DNA of 64,000 bases from Symbiodinium natans (Eukaryota; Sar; Dinophyceae; Suessiales; Symbiodiniaceae), in NCBI GenBank assembly GCA_905221605.1, contig CAJNDS010000011.1, positions 112,001 through 176,000 on the forward strand, read 5' to 3'. Below are positions 1 to 11,767 of this stretch, piece after piece (within the stretch, counting starts at the first letter, position 1; each line of letters opens with the position of its first letter). Made by a program: the position numbers and the translations under genes. The notes under the pieces are model-generated. The model ran no database searches. It was not told the DNA's origin and saw nothing but the letters and a program-made list of their open reading frames with translations.

Positions 1-521
1 GATTGTTGCAAGACCAGCGGCTGGGTCAGCCAACAGTATGGCCAGGCCCCAGAACAGCTTGGACCCAATGGGGTTATGAGACATTTTCTACAATCCATAG
101 CAAGACTTCAGGAGTACTGAGTTTCATTCAATGTTCTGGAGTTGCGGGCTTCCATTGTGCAGCGCCCCAAGGGTCTGCTTACTGCAGTGTTGCCGAGCTC
201 CATGCAGTCCGGTGCGCGCACACCATCCATCCGCATCTTCCTTGCTTTAGGTTTGTCAGGCACATGGCTCGACCTCTTACACCGGGCAATTCGGGTCTAG
301 ATCCTCAAAAGCACCGCCGCTATCAAGTCAAAAGGTTGCTCAAAGAAGCTCCGCATCACATTGAGAGCCGGAGTGAGATCTGCATTGCGGCGATGTCCAT
401 GTCGAGCTTTCGGTGTCCTCGTGGTGAGAACTTGAAGACTTGGGTCGTTTAGGATGTTAGCGTCCTTGGGCACAAAGTCATGGTCGGGACGGGGGGCTTG
501 TCATCCTCCGAGACTCCACAT
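1..521. other. Stretch with no recognised feature
   Basis: Open frames of up to about 150 codons occur, but none has a recognisable motif, and they are no longer than chance allows at this base composition. No repeat of other parts of the window was noticed here. Confidence 0.4.
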
Positions 522-1365
522 GCGCCATTTCCCGAAGTGCATCCCCGCGCGCAGCTTGCTGGTCTTAGACGAGACATTGGAGTCAGCAAAGTCTTTGAGA
601 GGGCGACGCAGGCAGCCGATCTGCCATGTGACATAGGGCATGTTGGATGATTTGACGCTGCCAGCGAAGTTGATTGCCATGAGAAACTTGCCAGTGGATG
701 CTGCATGGTTGGGCCTTCGCTTGATATCAAAAGGGCGGCCGACCAACTGCATGCGGTCCTCAAAGCGATTCTTCCCAGAATCGCCCAACGGCTGCATCTC
801 TTGCACTTAGGTCCGTGTTCCCTGGGTCTCTGCTGTTGGAGCCGTTGCAGCTGTTGGGAGCTAACCCATGCTTCAGTGAAGTCGTAACCTTCGAGGCTCC
901 TGATGTTCAGCTCTGCCGGGGGTCTCTGAGATGGGGCCTATGCCCGCGCCATTTCCTGAAGCGCATCCCTGCGCGCAGCTTGCTGGTCTCAGACGAGACG
1001 TTGGAGTCAGCAAAGTTTCTGAGATGGCGAGGCAGCCGATCTGCCACGTGACATATGGCATGTTGGATGAGTTTGCTCTGCCAGCGAAGTTGCTTGCAAT
1101 GAGAAGCTTGCCAGTGGATGCTGCATGGTTGGGCCTTAGCTTGATATCAATGAACGGTCAGCCCGTCACCTGCATAGGGTCCTCTAAGCGATTCTCCCAG
1201 AATATGGTTGCATCTCTTGTTCTTGGGTCCGTGTGTTCCATGGGTCTCTCCTGTTGGGGCCGTTGCAGCTGCTGGGAGCTCACCCATGCTTCAGTGAAGT
1301 CATGACCTTCGAGGCTCCTGATGTTCAGCTCTGCCGGGGGTCTCTGAGATGGGGCCTATGCCAGC
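522..1365. repeat. Tandem pair of a 424-bp repeat
   Basis: Two head-to-tail copies begin with GCGCCATTTCC at 522 and 946. The second ends near 1365, where the sequence after GGGGCCTATGCC becomes unique. The copies differ by scattered substitutions and small indels, by eye about 85-90 % identical, so the duplication is not very recent. Minus-strand frames are open over much of each copy (about 100 codons in copy 1), but the frame is interrupted differently in copy 2, so a coding origin is not established. I do not recognise the product. The array does not continue on either side. Confidence 0.85.
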
Positions 1366-1799
1366 ATTCACTTATTTCCACGAGGGGAGGGGCCCTTATG
1401 CAAGGCCTGCAACCCAGCGGGACCGTAAGATCAAGACACCTCCACACCATGTTCTCACGCAGCGCAGCTGCAGATTGGAGGTACTCCTTACTGCGGCTTT
1501 CCTCAACGCTGGAAGCTCCGTGCGCCGCAGATTCACCATGCTTCTCCTGGGATGCCTCCAGGTCTGAGGTCCGCAGGATTTGCAGGATTTGCAGTGCAGG
1601 TCTCCCAGTCTCCCGAAGCAGCACAGACTACTTGAAGTCCCGACTCGGCATATGACTGTGACTCACGTCTGACTCTCGAGTCTTTTGGGCTTCGGCCATT
1701 CCAGCGGTGCCACGCTGCCGATTCCTCATCTCCCGCTCTTCCTCATCTACTTCGTCTCTTTCTTTCTGTTCTTTTCGTCTTTGTTTCTCTCTTTCCGTG
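1366..1799. other. Non-coding stretch ending in a pyrimidine tract
   Basis: Nothing recognisable apart from a strongly C/T-rich tract at about 1728-1798, made of TCTT, TTTC and CTCT words. It could be a polypyrimidine tract of a plus-strand intron or simple-sequence DNA. No matching downstream exon was identified. Confidence 0.4.
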
Positions 1800-2411
1800 T
1801 CACCGTGTCACTTCGGCTCGGTGCTCCGGTCTGAGGTCTGACTTCGCACTGCGCGTGCCCCACATGTGCACCACATGCAATGCCATGCACCTCTTGGTGC
1901 ACGTGTTGCTTCCGGCAACGGGGAGAACTTTGCACGTCCCAAGTAAGCCCGTGAAGCATGTTTTGTGGGTCTTCAGGCACGCAACCCACCCATCGAAATA
2001 TGCAAGGGCCATGAGCCGACGGGCGACAATCGGCACTCGTCCACAGCCTCGTACACCCAGCTCCAGACCACGAAGTGTACGCCTGTGACCTCCCCTGTCT
2101 CGAGTTCTTGTGAGGGGAAGCCACGCCAGCTTCGGCGCACGGCTTTCAGGGTTTCGTGCGTTTCGTGTGTTTCGTGTGGCAGGATGGCAAGGAAGCCGGA
2201 CGGCGAGCTGCGGGTGGTTGATGGGGAGTGATGGTCGGCCTGGAAATCCGAGAGGTGACGTCTCGTTCGTGCGAGTTTCCTCGTCAGACTGGGCCCAAAG
2301 CTTTGCTGCGTGCTCCAGTGCAGAGCGCCTGCAGATGAAGGGGCAGATTTCGGTGTTGTTGAAGCCGTTTCTTACATCCTTGTCGTAGGACAGCACCATG
2401 GGACCCTCCAC
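1800..2411 (-). CDS. Unrecognised open frame of 203 codons, possible exon
   Basis: One of the longer open frames in the window. The reading starts at a GTG; the first ATG lies a few codons in (Met-Val-Leu-Ser-Tyr-Asp), so the true 5' end may be upstream or at a splice site. The first third has balanced composition (EICPFICRRSALEHAAKLW, then acidic and hydroxyl residues). The middle is Arg/Asn-rich because of a short direct repeat of CGTTTCGTGTGT type near 2156-2177. No domain, signal peptide or membrane segment is recognised. It could be a chance frame in GC-rich DNA; composition is the only support. No neighbouring exon could be joined with confidence. Confidence 0.25.
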   Translation of the reverse strand: MEGPMVLSYDKDVRNGFNNTEICPFICRRSALEHAAKLWAQSDEETRTNETSPLGFPGRPSLPINHPQLAVRLPCHPATRNTRNARNPESRAPKLAWLPLTRTRDRGGHRRTLRGLELGVRGCGRVPIVARRLMALAYFDGWVACLKTHKTCFTGLLGTCKVLPVAGSNTCTKRCMALHVVHMWGTRSAKSDLRPEHRAEVTR

Positions 2412-3473
2412 CTTTCCACTCGTTTTCCTCCATTTTCCGTTGCTGACTGCAGTGTTGTGCTGTGCTGCAGAGTAGCTGCAGGAGAATGAACCAATCGTAC
2501 CCTTGACACCGGAGGGCTCGATAATATCATTTTCGACCTCGCTGCTGAACTACTGAACCGCAATGGTAGTCCTTGGAAGCCGCGCGCTTGGCTATGCAAT
2601 ATGTGGAGGCGGTTAAGTTGAGAGAGGGTCTCCGAAAAATTCCTGAATCCCAGGGGTCTGAGTGCACATCAATCGATGCCAGGAAAGAGGTGAGGAACAA
2701 AGGGAACAGCATCCGCCAACCTTCAGATGCCTGTCGGTAGCTGGCGCAAGGGCCTCCTGTCAAACCGCACTCTAGTGCATTGATCCAAACTTCTGGAACT
2801 TGCCACACGGTGATTTGTTTCCATCTCCTGACTTCGGTCGCACCCTATGGCTGCCTTGGCAATCGTGAGAGCCTGGTGGGAACCCGGCGACTCTGCCAGC
2901 TACACGGCAAGGGGATACCTGGGCCGGCTTTCTTTTCTTGCAGGCTCATATGCCAGGCAAGAAGAATTCGGAGTCAGAGTGGGACCAGAGCGCACCCTGT
3001 GGCCTCGCACCAAGCTTGGGGTCTCTCAAGCGGCCACATGCAGTTTGTTCCGCAGCATTGGTCGGATCAGACCTTGATAGGGCTTGACGAGGCCCAAGAG
3101 TTACCACAATCCACTGCTGTTGTCTCCTCTTTCCACCACTCTGTCACAGGTCTCATCATAACAGCGCAGCTGGGCCCTCCGTCCCTTGAGCTTCCTGGCT
3201 GCCGGAGTTCTGCGCACACAGCAGTCGTAGCAAAGATCCCGCATGGCATGCCGGCTGAGAAAGCAGTACTGCGTGCAGCGCAAGCGCCACGTGGCCAAGT
3301 GTGACACAGATGCGGGGGCTGCGCGGCAGCATGCGGAAATGGCCCTCACGCCGGATCGGACAGCCTACCTCAGCCTTTGCTTCCTGAAGGTTCCGCTCGC
3401 CGGTTGCTTGAGCACTGGTCCAATTGCGGTTGCCCGAAAAAAACATCATCTCTGCGCCGTGCGCCAGCCAAGC

Positions 3474-3511
3474 TAGTCCACGCTATGTCCGCTTAGTCCA
3501 CGCTATGTCTT
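3474..3511. repeat. Two 21-bp-spaced direct repeats
   Basis: The 16-bp word TAGTCCACGCTATGTC occurs at 3474 and again at 3495, separated by CGCT. This is a minimal tandem duplication with no further copies. Confidence 0.9.
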
Positions 3512-3576
3512 TCAAGCAGGGCAGATTCGGGTGCCAATTCATGGGGGCCGCCCTACCCGACGCCCTGAATGACCCC

Positions 3577-3725
3577 CGCAGAACTACAGACACCCCATGA
3601 CACTTTCGCAGAACCCGACGAGCCCCGCATAGCCACGCAGAACCTATAGGGAAGACTACAATTGCCTTGTGGAAAAGTTCGCAGAACCGCCCGCTGCCTC
3701 GCAGAAGCGCGGCTGCCCCGCAGAT
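3577..3725. repeat. Cluster of CGCAGA words
   Basis: CGCAGA occurs at 3577, 3607, 3636, 3680, 3700 and 3719, with a variant CGCATA at 3626. Neighbouring bases (often AACC after it and C-rich before it) are partly shared and the spacing falls near 20 or 30 bp. It looks like a decayed short tandem repeat. Confidence 0.5.
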
Positions 3726-4458
3726 ATTCAGAGGGCGCATAGACAGCCCACCCTGTCACACTTGTTCTCCGAAATCCCTTACGTTTTTCCGGTCAGGCTG
3801 GTCGGCAATGGTAGCCTTGCCGACCATCACGCTCAGCGGCGGAGAGCTGCCCGAGGCCACACCACCCTGGCCGTGGCTCCTGCTACAAGTGGGACAAGTG
3901 GGCTCCGCCTGCCTGGCCTTGCCATAAGGTCTGTGCTCGGCGTGGTTCTGGATAGCGCCGATGAACCGTGGAAGGAACCCGCTTTCATGGCCTCGCACCC
4001 CTTGCACTGCTGCACCCAGATGCCCAGATCGGCCGGCGAGATGCTGATGCAGATGGGACCAGCTTGTTGCCGACATTGCCAGTTGACATCTCGAGCATCA
4101 GGGCTTAGGGCCATAGGGGTTGATACCGAGCTGATGGGCTGCCTCTGTCTCTGCAGACCGCTGCACGCACTCATCGTCTCGAAAGGGTCTGAAGCGCGAA
4201 GTCTTGGCCTTGGAATGACTGGCAAGCCCTGCAAGCTCCGGGTGCAACCAAGGCTGCATGTGGCCGTATGATGCCGTTTGCTCCATGTTGCAAGCGTGGC
4301 AAGATGGCAGCCAGGTTCGGAGGGCTCGCGCCATGCGAAAGGACAGCCGGCTTCCACGCCAAAACCGTTAGACCCAAGCTTCCCTAGTGCCGACGCTTTT
4401 GAAGGGCAAATTGCCAGTGCATGCTGCAGCTCCACTGGCTGTCCACCGGATTGAAAAA

Positions 4459-4586
4459 CATCACTATCCTTGCTTGAAAAGGCGGCAGCCGAGCGTTATG
4501 GTGCCTGTCAAAGGTGTTTGGACATCACTATCCTTGCTTGAAAAGGCGGCAGCCGAGCGTTATGGTGCCTGTCAAAGGTGTTTGGA
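4459..4586. repeat. Perfect 64-bp tandem duplication
   Basis: Copies at 4459-4522 and 4523-4586 begin CATCACTATCC and end GTGTTTGGA. I see no difference between them. This points to a recent replication-slippage or end-joining duplication. 64 is not a multiple of three, so it would shift any reading frame crossing it. Confidence 0.95.
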
Positions 4587-7500
4587 GAGAAGGATTTCAA
4601 TTTCGTGCTTCTTGAGAAGCTGCCTCGTGCAAGCAGAAGCCTCGCTCCAGCTGACGCACGCAGGAACTTGACATCCGGCACCAAGGGCACCAAGAACATC
4701 GGCGCATCTTCCCATTTCAAGAGAACTGTCAAACCCCTGGCTCTCCGCCGCATGCGAGTTATCCGAGTGTTTTTTCGGCCTGCCTTCTCGTCCAGGAGTC
4801 GTAGAGTCGGAGAATGAACTCAAGACCGTCGAAGCAGCGTCTAGCACAAACAGCCAGAGCAAACCGGCCCTAAGGAGCCTACCTACTCAATCCTTGAGCC
4901 AGGTTTCGCCCGATACCGCCATCATGAACACCGGGTCACCAGAGAACGGCGCGCAACTGCTGCAATTGTTGCTGCCACTTGGCCGCTTGGGTCGATATGA
5001 ACTAGGTAAACCCTAAATGTTCGCAGGACTTGTTTTGGTGTTGGATGGAGAGCCTCTGCGGTGTCTGCTCGGGCCATTGCCTATGAGGGCAGAGTCAGCA
5101 GAGCACCCAGCACATGGAGGGATACCATGCTCGGGTGTGACATAACATGTGTGGGGGACGCACAGTGCGCAACCGCATGAACGCACATGTTGCAACGATG
5201 TTAACAAATAGCACAGGAGATGACATGGCCACATGCAGCTGTCAAAACAGAGCCCGGGTATTTGTCTTAATGCAGCCTGCCAACTGTGAATTCTCCAGCT
5301 GGGAGTAGACATGCTCAGGCGTGGGCGTCCATGGGTGTTCTTGCCAAAGATTAAAGGCTCGCAGGCGTGTCTCCTCCACAGCTCGCAGCAGAAGTCCTTC
5401 CCCAGCACCTGTCAATTCAGGCAGTTTTCGCTTAGAATTGCAAGGGCAAACACGGCAGAGCCACGTTGAGTTACGTTGAGTTGACCTCTACACTTCAGAC
5501 AGTCCTGTGACTGTGCTTTGTGGCTGCCAACAGTTTCACAGGGCGCTGCAGTCAGCTTGCTCAGAGCAAGCAGCTCCCGTGTCCGTGTTCCGCCCCAGCA
5601 ATGTCGGCTCGAACAGGCCTGGGTATTGACTCGGCTGCTCACAAGTTGGGGCAATGTGGGAGTGCTCGTAACATCACAGGCCTGCAGGATCCTGCAATCA
5701 GAGCCTGCGTTAAAGTCATAGCTGCCACTGTGGAAACTGCTTTGTGAGCTCCTGCGCTTTCACCTTGCTGCCGAAGCCCGAAGCAGGGCGCCACGCCGCG
5801 TCCCATGCTCCGCTTCACAACTGGAGGATTGCGCCCCAATCAGGGCAAGCTTTGTGTGACGATACGCGCAGAAGATGCTGATTCTGGTTTGCCCGACGCT
5901 TGCTCGGGAGATCCGGTGCAGCCTTAAGGACTGTGTAAGGAGGCAACAGAGGTGTTGTTCGAGTTTTGGAAGGCTGAGTTAAGCGCTCCACTCTCCAGCT
6001 TCCACTCCTTACTGTCTCAGCTAAGTTGATGGCTTGATGGCCCTTGTCCGCCCAGGCTTGCGCCCTGCTGCCGCGGTCAAACTCGTGGTTTCCACACAAA
6101 TGTCCTTTCTTTGCTGTGGAAGTGGAGATCTCCTGAAGATCTCCTGGAGATCTCTCGCCCTCAGACGCCGAAGGGCTTTCCAGTTCTACCGGGCGAGGCG
6201 GGTGAGGCGGGGAAGGCTTCGGTTCGCCATGCAGAGCCTGCCACCGCGTCGTGCAGCGCAGCCCCATGCTGTCGCATCCACCTTGCAGCTTCAGCTTCGG
6301 CCTCAACAGGACTTGTGGTCCCCCGTGACTTCAAGTCACTCAAACCACTGACATCACTCGAAAAACGTCTAAGGACAGCAGGCTCTGTTCCATCGCCCGT
6401 GGCCGGCGTTAGATGGCAGCCGAGTGGATTGCAAGGGGATGATTCGTCTTGATATGAGCGTGCGTGCGCATCTCGTCTTGTGCCTTCAGGGCCTTCAGGG
6501 TCTTCCTTCTTTCTCAGGAAGGTCGCAGCATCTTCTTGTCTCCTGTCTCGGTCTTGGTCGGCTCAAGCAAAGACATGCAAAGTGCAGGACTGGCCTGTCA
6601 CTACTTAGTGTACACGCACGTTGCGATGGTGACCGGTTGGCTTTGGCTTTCCATTGTGATCTTGCGGACGGCGCCATCCTCATAGAGGACAAGTCCGGAT
6701 GCAGGCCGGCGTTTGGCCTGAGTTGATATAGGGTTGCAACTGTCCAGACTCTCGACTTGCTCTAAATTCGACTCCATACAGTCTAAACAATCCATATTCA
6801 ATTCCCAGGCCTCCCTCGCGGCACTCCTGCCGGCTCTGTCCGCTCTAAGCCTTCACCCAGCTCACCGCCTTGCGCCTGTGCCGCTTCCGGCGCTTTCGTG
6901 CCGTGCCTTCTCTCATTTTTGATCCTTGTGACCTGCAGAGGTTGATCAGTTCCCACAATCAGGGTCAGTTTGAGCAAGCAGCTTGTTTGCCGCAGCATTC
7001 ACAGCACTCATGGGGTCGTCTCCGATTTGCCAGGTGTTTCACACGCGCCCGCGCTCGGAGCTTCCTTGCAGGTCTGAAGCCCCATGCATGCTCGTCAAGA
7101 TTGCAAAGATTGCAGGGTTCCTGCACCGCATGCCACACCCGCTCGTCATGCCTTGCAACAGACCAAGGGTTGATGGATGTCGACTTCCCTCGCAGGCACC
7201 TGTCCTTCAGGGAGTGCCTGCAGAACTCCAGTGTCAGGCGAATTGCAGACGCCGTGCGGGCGCAGTGCATGCGCAGTGCAGGTTCTCGTGCTTCCATGTG
7301 CCTCCGGACAAGAGCCCCATGAAACTGAGGCTGGCAGGATTCGCAGGATCCGCAGGAGTCAGCCTCTTTTCTGCAGTGTACGTGCACGTGGCCGCTTCGG
7401 ATGCCAGTGGAACTATTCTGGAACCCAGGCCTCTCCGCACGCCACTGGCACCTGCCACTTGCTTCCGCATGCCCAAAATGGGCCCTGTGCTGCCGCATAT

Positions 7501-8054
7501 GCTGCCGCAGATGCTGCCGTGAGGGCACAGGGCACCGGCAGCAAGATCTCAAGCACTCTCTGCCCAGGGCAGCACGAGTCTTCCGATTCAACCGGGCTCC
7601 GGCTACGCGGAGTGGCAGAAAGATGAGAAAGCTGATGGCTGGGTGGTCCCCGGGCTGCCGCTCCAACTCGGGCTCAAGCTGGTCAACGGGATCTCGATAT
7701 CCTGTCGATGCTCACGATGCTCACAGCCTCGGCTGTGACGAAGAAATCAACAACCCGGTGACCCGGTGCCCCTGTGGGAAGGCGGGCCGACTCCACCGAC
7801 GGATTCCCCCCACAAGTTTGCCCCTAGGTATCTTGTTTCCAGTTTGCGACTGGTATACGGCTGTGTAACCCAAGTTTCCCGTCGCGCGGAGAGGCAGCTG
7901 GAGTCCACGAGGAATTCTTCCAGAATGCATAGCAATGCCCAGCAATGCTTCCAGCAAGTCAGGCTTTGGAGCACCGTCTCTCCTGCGCCCTCAGGGCCTT
8001 CTTTAGGTTTGCGACGTCCGTAAGGCCGTGAGAATCAAGGCTTGCTCTGGGCGC
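4587..8054. other. Long stretch with no recognised gene
   Basis: Nothing in these 3.5 kb matches a family I know. The longest frame (minus, 6965-7666, 233 codons) is Cys/Arg/His-rich throughout, overlaps plus-strand frames of 150-179 codons and lacks any ordered motif, so I read it as a GC-driven chance frame. Small direct repeats occur: ACGTTGAGTT twice at 5463-5483, and near-repeats of GCAGGATTCGCAGGATCCGC type near 7333-7352. Confidence 0.35.
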
Positions 8055-8600
8055 TGGCTTGTGAGGCAGAATACAGTCTAACGAAAGGGTTGGGAGCTTC
8101 GAAAGGGCTACGCGCTACGACCCTACGATAAGAAAGCAGAAGCGACATGCTTCTTGCAAGGTACAAGCAAATTACGAGAGCTCTGTTAGGGCCGTTACAG
8201 CCCGTACTCGAGCACGGTGCTGGAGTTCTCGCATGATGCCGGAGACTTCAGCAGGTGTCGGAGGTTCGCCCTACAGCCGACCTGGCCCTCTGCCTTGATG
8301 TCTGCATCACCGGCTTGTGAGGAGTACAATCTAACGAGAGGGGTGGGGGCTTCGAAAGAGCCACGCTCTGCGACTCTACGGTAATCATGCAAAAGCCATA
8401 TTATGCTGCTTGCAGAGGCCCAGCAACTTACGACGGTTCTCTTAGGGCCGTTACTGCCAACCTGAAGCATGGTGCGGGAGTTCTCGCGTGATGCCGGAGA
8501 CTCCAGCAAATGCCGGGGGTTCGCCCTACAGTCGACTTGGCCCCCTGCCTTGATGTCTGCATCAGCAGGTGTCAGAGGCCGCCCGCCTGCAGTCTAAGAG
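8055..8600. repeat. Diverged tandem repeat, about 256-bp unit
   Basis: GGCTTGTGAGG recurs at 8055 and 8312 (257 bp). GGGCCGTTAC recurs at 8189 and 8445 (256 bp). The block GATGCCGGAGACT recurs at about the same spacing. Two units and part of a third are present, clearly diverged. No open frame runs through all copies. Confidence 0.8.
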
Positions 8601-9759
8601 AAAGCTGCCTTCAATGACCACCGTCGATGAGCAACACAGTTGCTGATGCGACATGAGCCGTGTTCGCCGGCTAGCTGCTAGCGGCTAACTTCTGTGTCTT
8701 GAAGTGTCGCACGGTAGGCTGTCTCGGAGAATGTCTCGCCCCGTTTTGCAGCCAGAAGCTTAGGGACATTGAGGCGAAGAAGCCTTCCAAATGGTGTGGC
8801 ATCTGTTTCGAGGGACGTTGAACCTTGTACTGCAGGAGGCCCGCCATGCAGAGAAGGTTGCAAAGTGACAGGCGTCCCGATCGGAAGCTGTGAGGATCTC
8901 TCCAAAAGATGAACCTTCCAATTGCCAAGACAAAGCTGCCATGGGCAAACACAGCAAACCTTGGCAATTTACAGCGCCGCGTGCGACTTAACAGACTTAA
9001 AAAGTCCAGATCTCTCCATGCTCTGCAACGTCGCACTGGGGCGGCCCCTTGGTGCCCCGCTGTTCTTTGTTCGGCTGGTGTTCTGAGAAAGCTTACTGTA
9101 AACGCATGCCTTTTGACCTTGTGAGGAGAGATGCACGTGGATTCTGTGCTCGCTCTCTCTGAAATGAAGCTCTTGGACTTCCTGTCAAAGAGCCTATCTG
9201 GGGGCGTCTAGTGCCGCTCTTTGCGTCAAAAGCACTCCGGCCACTGCATCGGGATCCGACCTGCAGCTTGCCCGCCTCTCCCGTAGTCTTCACAAGTCTT
9301 CAAAAATCAGATCTTTAACAGGGCACCATAGGGCACCCATAGGCTTGGCCATGGGGTGCTACATGCGCCGACTGCGTCGGCCGCGCTTGGGGTGGCCAGG
9401 TGCTCCGCCGCGGTGCGCTGTCGCAAGGCAAAAGGCGGGGAGTTGAAGATGTTTAAGTTGGGGATGTGTAGGGGTTTACGGGAGGCTTGCCAAGGCCTCT
9501 CATGCGTGTCTGCCAGCTGAGGAGCACGCAGCGCTGGCCAACAGGGGCCCAGCCGCGACAAAGGCTTGCAGTCGACAGACAGCTCCGCCCCCGCGACACA
9601 ACCAAAAACACAACATGAGCACTTAAAAAGCCGCGCAAGAAGGGTTTGAAGAAAGCTGCCCCGACACGGCCTCGCAACAGCAGGGGGGGAACCGCGGGCC
9701 ACAGCCATCTGGTACCGCTCCACGAGTTCTTGGCTTCAGGCTATGGCCCGGCTTACAAG
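8601..9759. other. Stretch with no recognised gene
   Basis: A minus-strand frame (9307-9723, 138 codons) and several shorter frames are open, but none has a recognisable motif. No repeats of other regions were noticed. Confidence 0.35.
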
Positions 9760-10130
9760 GCTTACCTGCTGATCTCAGTCCTCCTGCTTCCCACCTCTGT
9801 TGAAGGCATGCTCTTCTTCAGTCTCTGCACCCGAATATTGCCGGAGCTGGCAAGCCCAGTGATTCAATTATCCTGCCAGCGCCTGCTTACTGTACAGGGA
9901 GCATCAACACTTGAGGCGATGAGCCGTTGCAGCCACTACCTTCCCCTCCTGATCTCAGCAAGAACCATACCCCAGAATATCTCGTGAACAGTCTTGCCGC
10001 TTCCCGTCTGGAGGCGTGGTCCTCTTGAGTCTCTACACCCGACAATTTCCACATGATCTGGTTGCCGGAATCCAAGACCTTTAAATTTCCAGAGGTAGCC
10101 CGGTGATGCAATAATCTTAGCTCCTGCTCT
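9760..10130. repeat. Weak, diverged duplication of about 210 bp
   Basis: Similar word order appears in 9770-9890 and 9955-10130: CTGATCTCAG, then CTTCCC, then CTTCAGTCTCTGCACCCGA or CTTGAGTCTCTACACCCGA, then a TTGCCGGA word, then a GTGAT(T/G)CAAT word. Similarity is patchy and the unit length is uncertain. Confidence 0.45.
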
Positions 10131-11168
10131 CAAGAAACATGCTCAGACACATCTTCAGTGCCAAGGGCATGGTCTTCAGTGCAATGCTGAGCTGAGCTTG
10201 AACTCCTTGGCCTCAGAGGAAGGCAATGATGCCACGATCCTGGCAGCTGCTCCATTCTGCACCTTCGAAAGCCCGAGCAGGTCCTCTCGGTGTTTGGTCA
10301 GGTTTCGCACTGAGCCGAAGCCAGGAGAATCCAGTTGCCGGGTGTTTGCTGGCAGCCGGCGAGTCCAAGGTCGGAGAGCGGCAAAAAGCGCGCACTTGTC
10401 ACTGAACGTGGTGCCTCCATGTCTCAAGCCGGAGCTGCCTTTTGCCCATCAAGGCTCTTGCAAGCATGCTTTCCAGGGTGTCTGCAGGCTTACTTGCCAC
10501 AAGGCCGGCAAGGCCGCCAACGGCAGTTTAGTCATTGCTGCCCTCATCCTTGTAGCATATCCGAGCCAGCATAGAGGCCGAACCCCCTCTGTGTCTTGCC
10601 CTCACCAGTCGGTCGTATAGTGAGCAAGGGGAGGACGGCCTTCCTGTCAGCTCTCGCATCCGCACCGTAGCCCTGCCATCCTCTCCGGCTGTATGTCCCC
10701 CTGCTTGTGGATGATGCGCGGCTGAAGCCTCCAACTTGCGGTGACTCGAAGGCTGGCTACAGCGAGGACATGTCAGTGGCCGGCGTGGAGCTTCGAGTGG
10801 ATGAGGAGAGGATGTTGGGCCTAGCATCGAACTGCGCTGGGTTTGTTCATCGTGCAGGCCAGCCTGTATGTTTCAGGAGAGCTTCGACTTAAGTGTTTGC
10901 TCACGCTGGGTTGAATCTACTGTAGTCGCCCGCCGATATCCACGAAGCTGTGGAGACGCACAGCTTCCACAGTCTGCTTGCGCAGTCTACCATCCTTCCC
11001 ATGATGACTGATAAGACAGAGCAGAGAGTGACCTTCCTTGGCTCCAGTTCCTCCATTTGGCACTTGGACTGCAGTCTGTTGCAGCTTCCTGGACATTTGG
11101 CACGATCTGCGGGCTGCCTTGTGCTGGACCCCCCAGCCTCTGAATCCGTGACAGGCGCAAGGGATGCA
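10131..11168. other. Stretch with no recognised gene
   Basis: Plus- and minus-strand frames of 100-140 codons overlap near 10200-10830. No domain is recognised on either strand. Confidence 0.35.
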
Positions 11169-11767
11169 ACTGTCTTGTGCTGGCCTCTCTTGCGGTCACA
11201 TGCAGCGTGCCCCTTCCGTCTTACAGTTCAGCCTGCATACGGACAGAGGAGTGCGGTCTGAGTGTAAGGCTTGGGCAGGCGTCTTGACGTGAAACAACCT
11301 ACGGGTACAGTAGCGCATCGCACGAACCGCCTTCATCCAACCCTCGCCCGTGGTTTACCCCCTTCATCGAGGCTTGTTCGGGATTCGTCAGCCGCCCTGC
11401 TGGTGAGATGAGAGGCTGGAAGTGAAGAACAAGGCACATCTTCGCAAAGCCTCCTCTTCCTTCGAAGGCGCCTCCCTGCGTTGTCTGCCGGGGCGCCTTT
11501 CGACATGGCCCCTTCGTTCGCCTCGTAACAGTATTCCAACAAAGGTTCCGGGACAGTGCTGGACGACATCTCGCAGGGACTGGTGGCCTTTCTGCTCTTG
11601 TCGGGCGTGACACTGCGTGGACTGCCTCACGAGGCGTGATGCCTTTGAGTGGCTTCACCCTGGACGTCTAAGGATAACTTTTCAAGACCCTGCCGCTCGC
11701 TCAAACTGTCTTGTGCTGGCCTCTCTTGAAGTCACATGCAGCGTGCCCCTTCCGTCTTACAGTTCAG
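11169..11767. repeat. Pair of about 65-bp direct repeats, 535 bp apart
   Basis: The segment from AACTGTCTTGTGCTGGCC to TTACAGTTCAG occurs at about 11169-11232 and again at 11704-11767, with two or three mismatches. The sequence between is unrelated. The copies could bound an inserted or duplicated segment of about 535 bp. Confidence 0.85.

Larger units (their letters stand above)
2412..4458. other. Stretch with no recognised gene
   Basis: Overlapping frames of up to 200 codons run on both strands near 3670-4435. Neither strand is clearly better, and no domain is recognised. Two small repeats inside (3474-3511 and 3577-3725) are listed separately. Confidence 0.35.

Noticed and set aside
3669..4435. 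Opposing 200-codon frames on both strands
   Set aside because: Both have similar low-quality composition and no domain, and neither has a credible start or splice site.
6965..7666. Minus-strand frame of 233 codons
   Set aside because: Cys/Arg/His-rich throughout, no ordered motif, and it overlaps equally long plus-strand frames. This is typical of GC-rich non-coding DNA.
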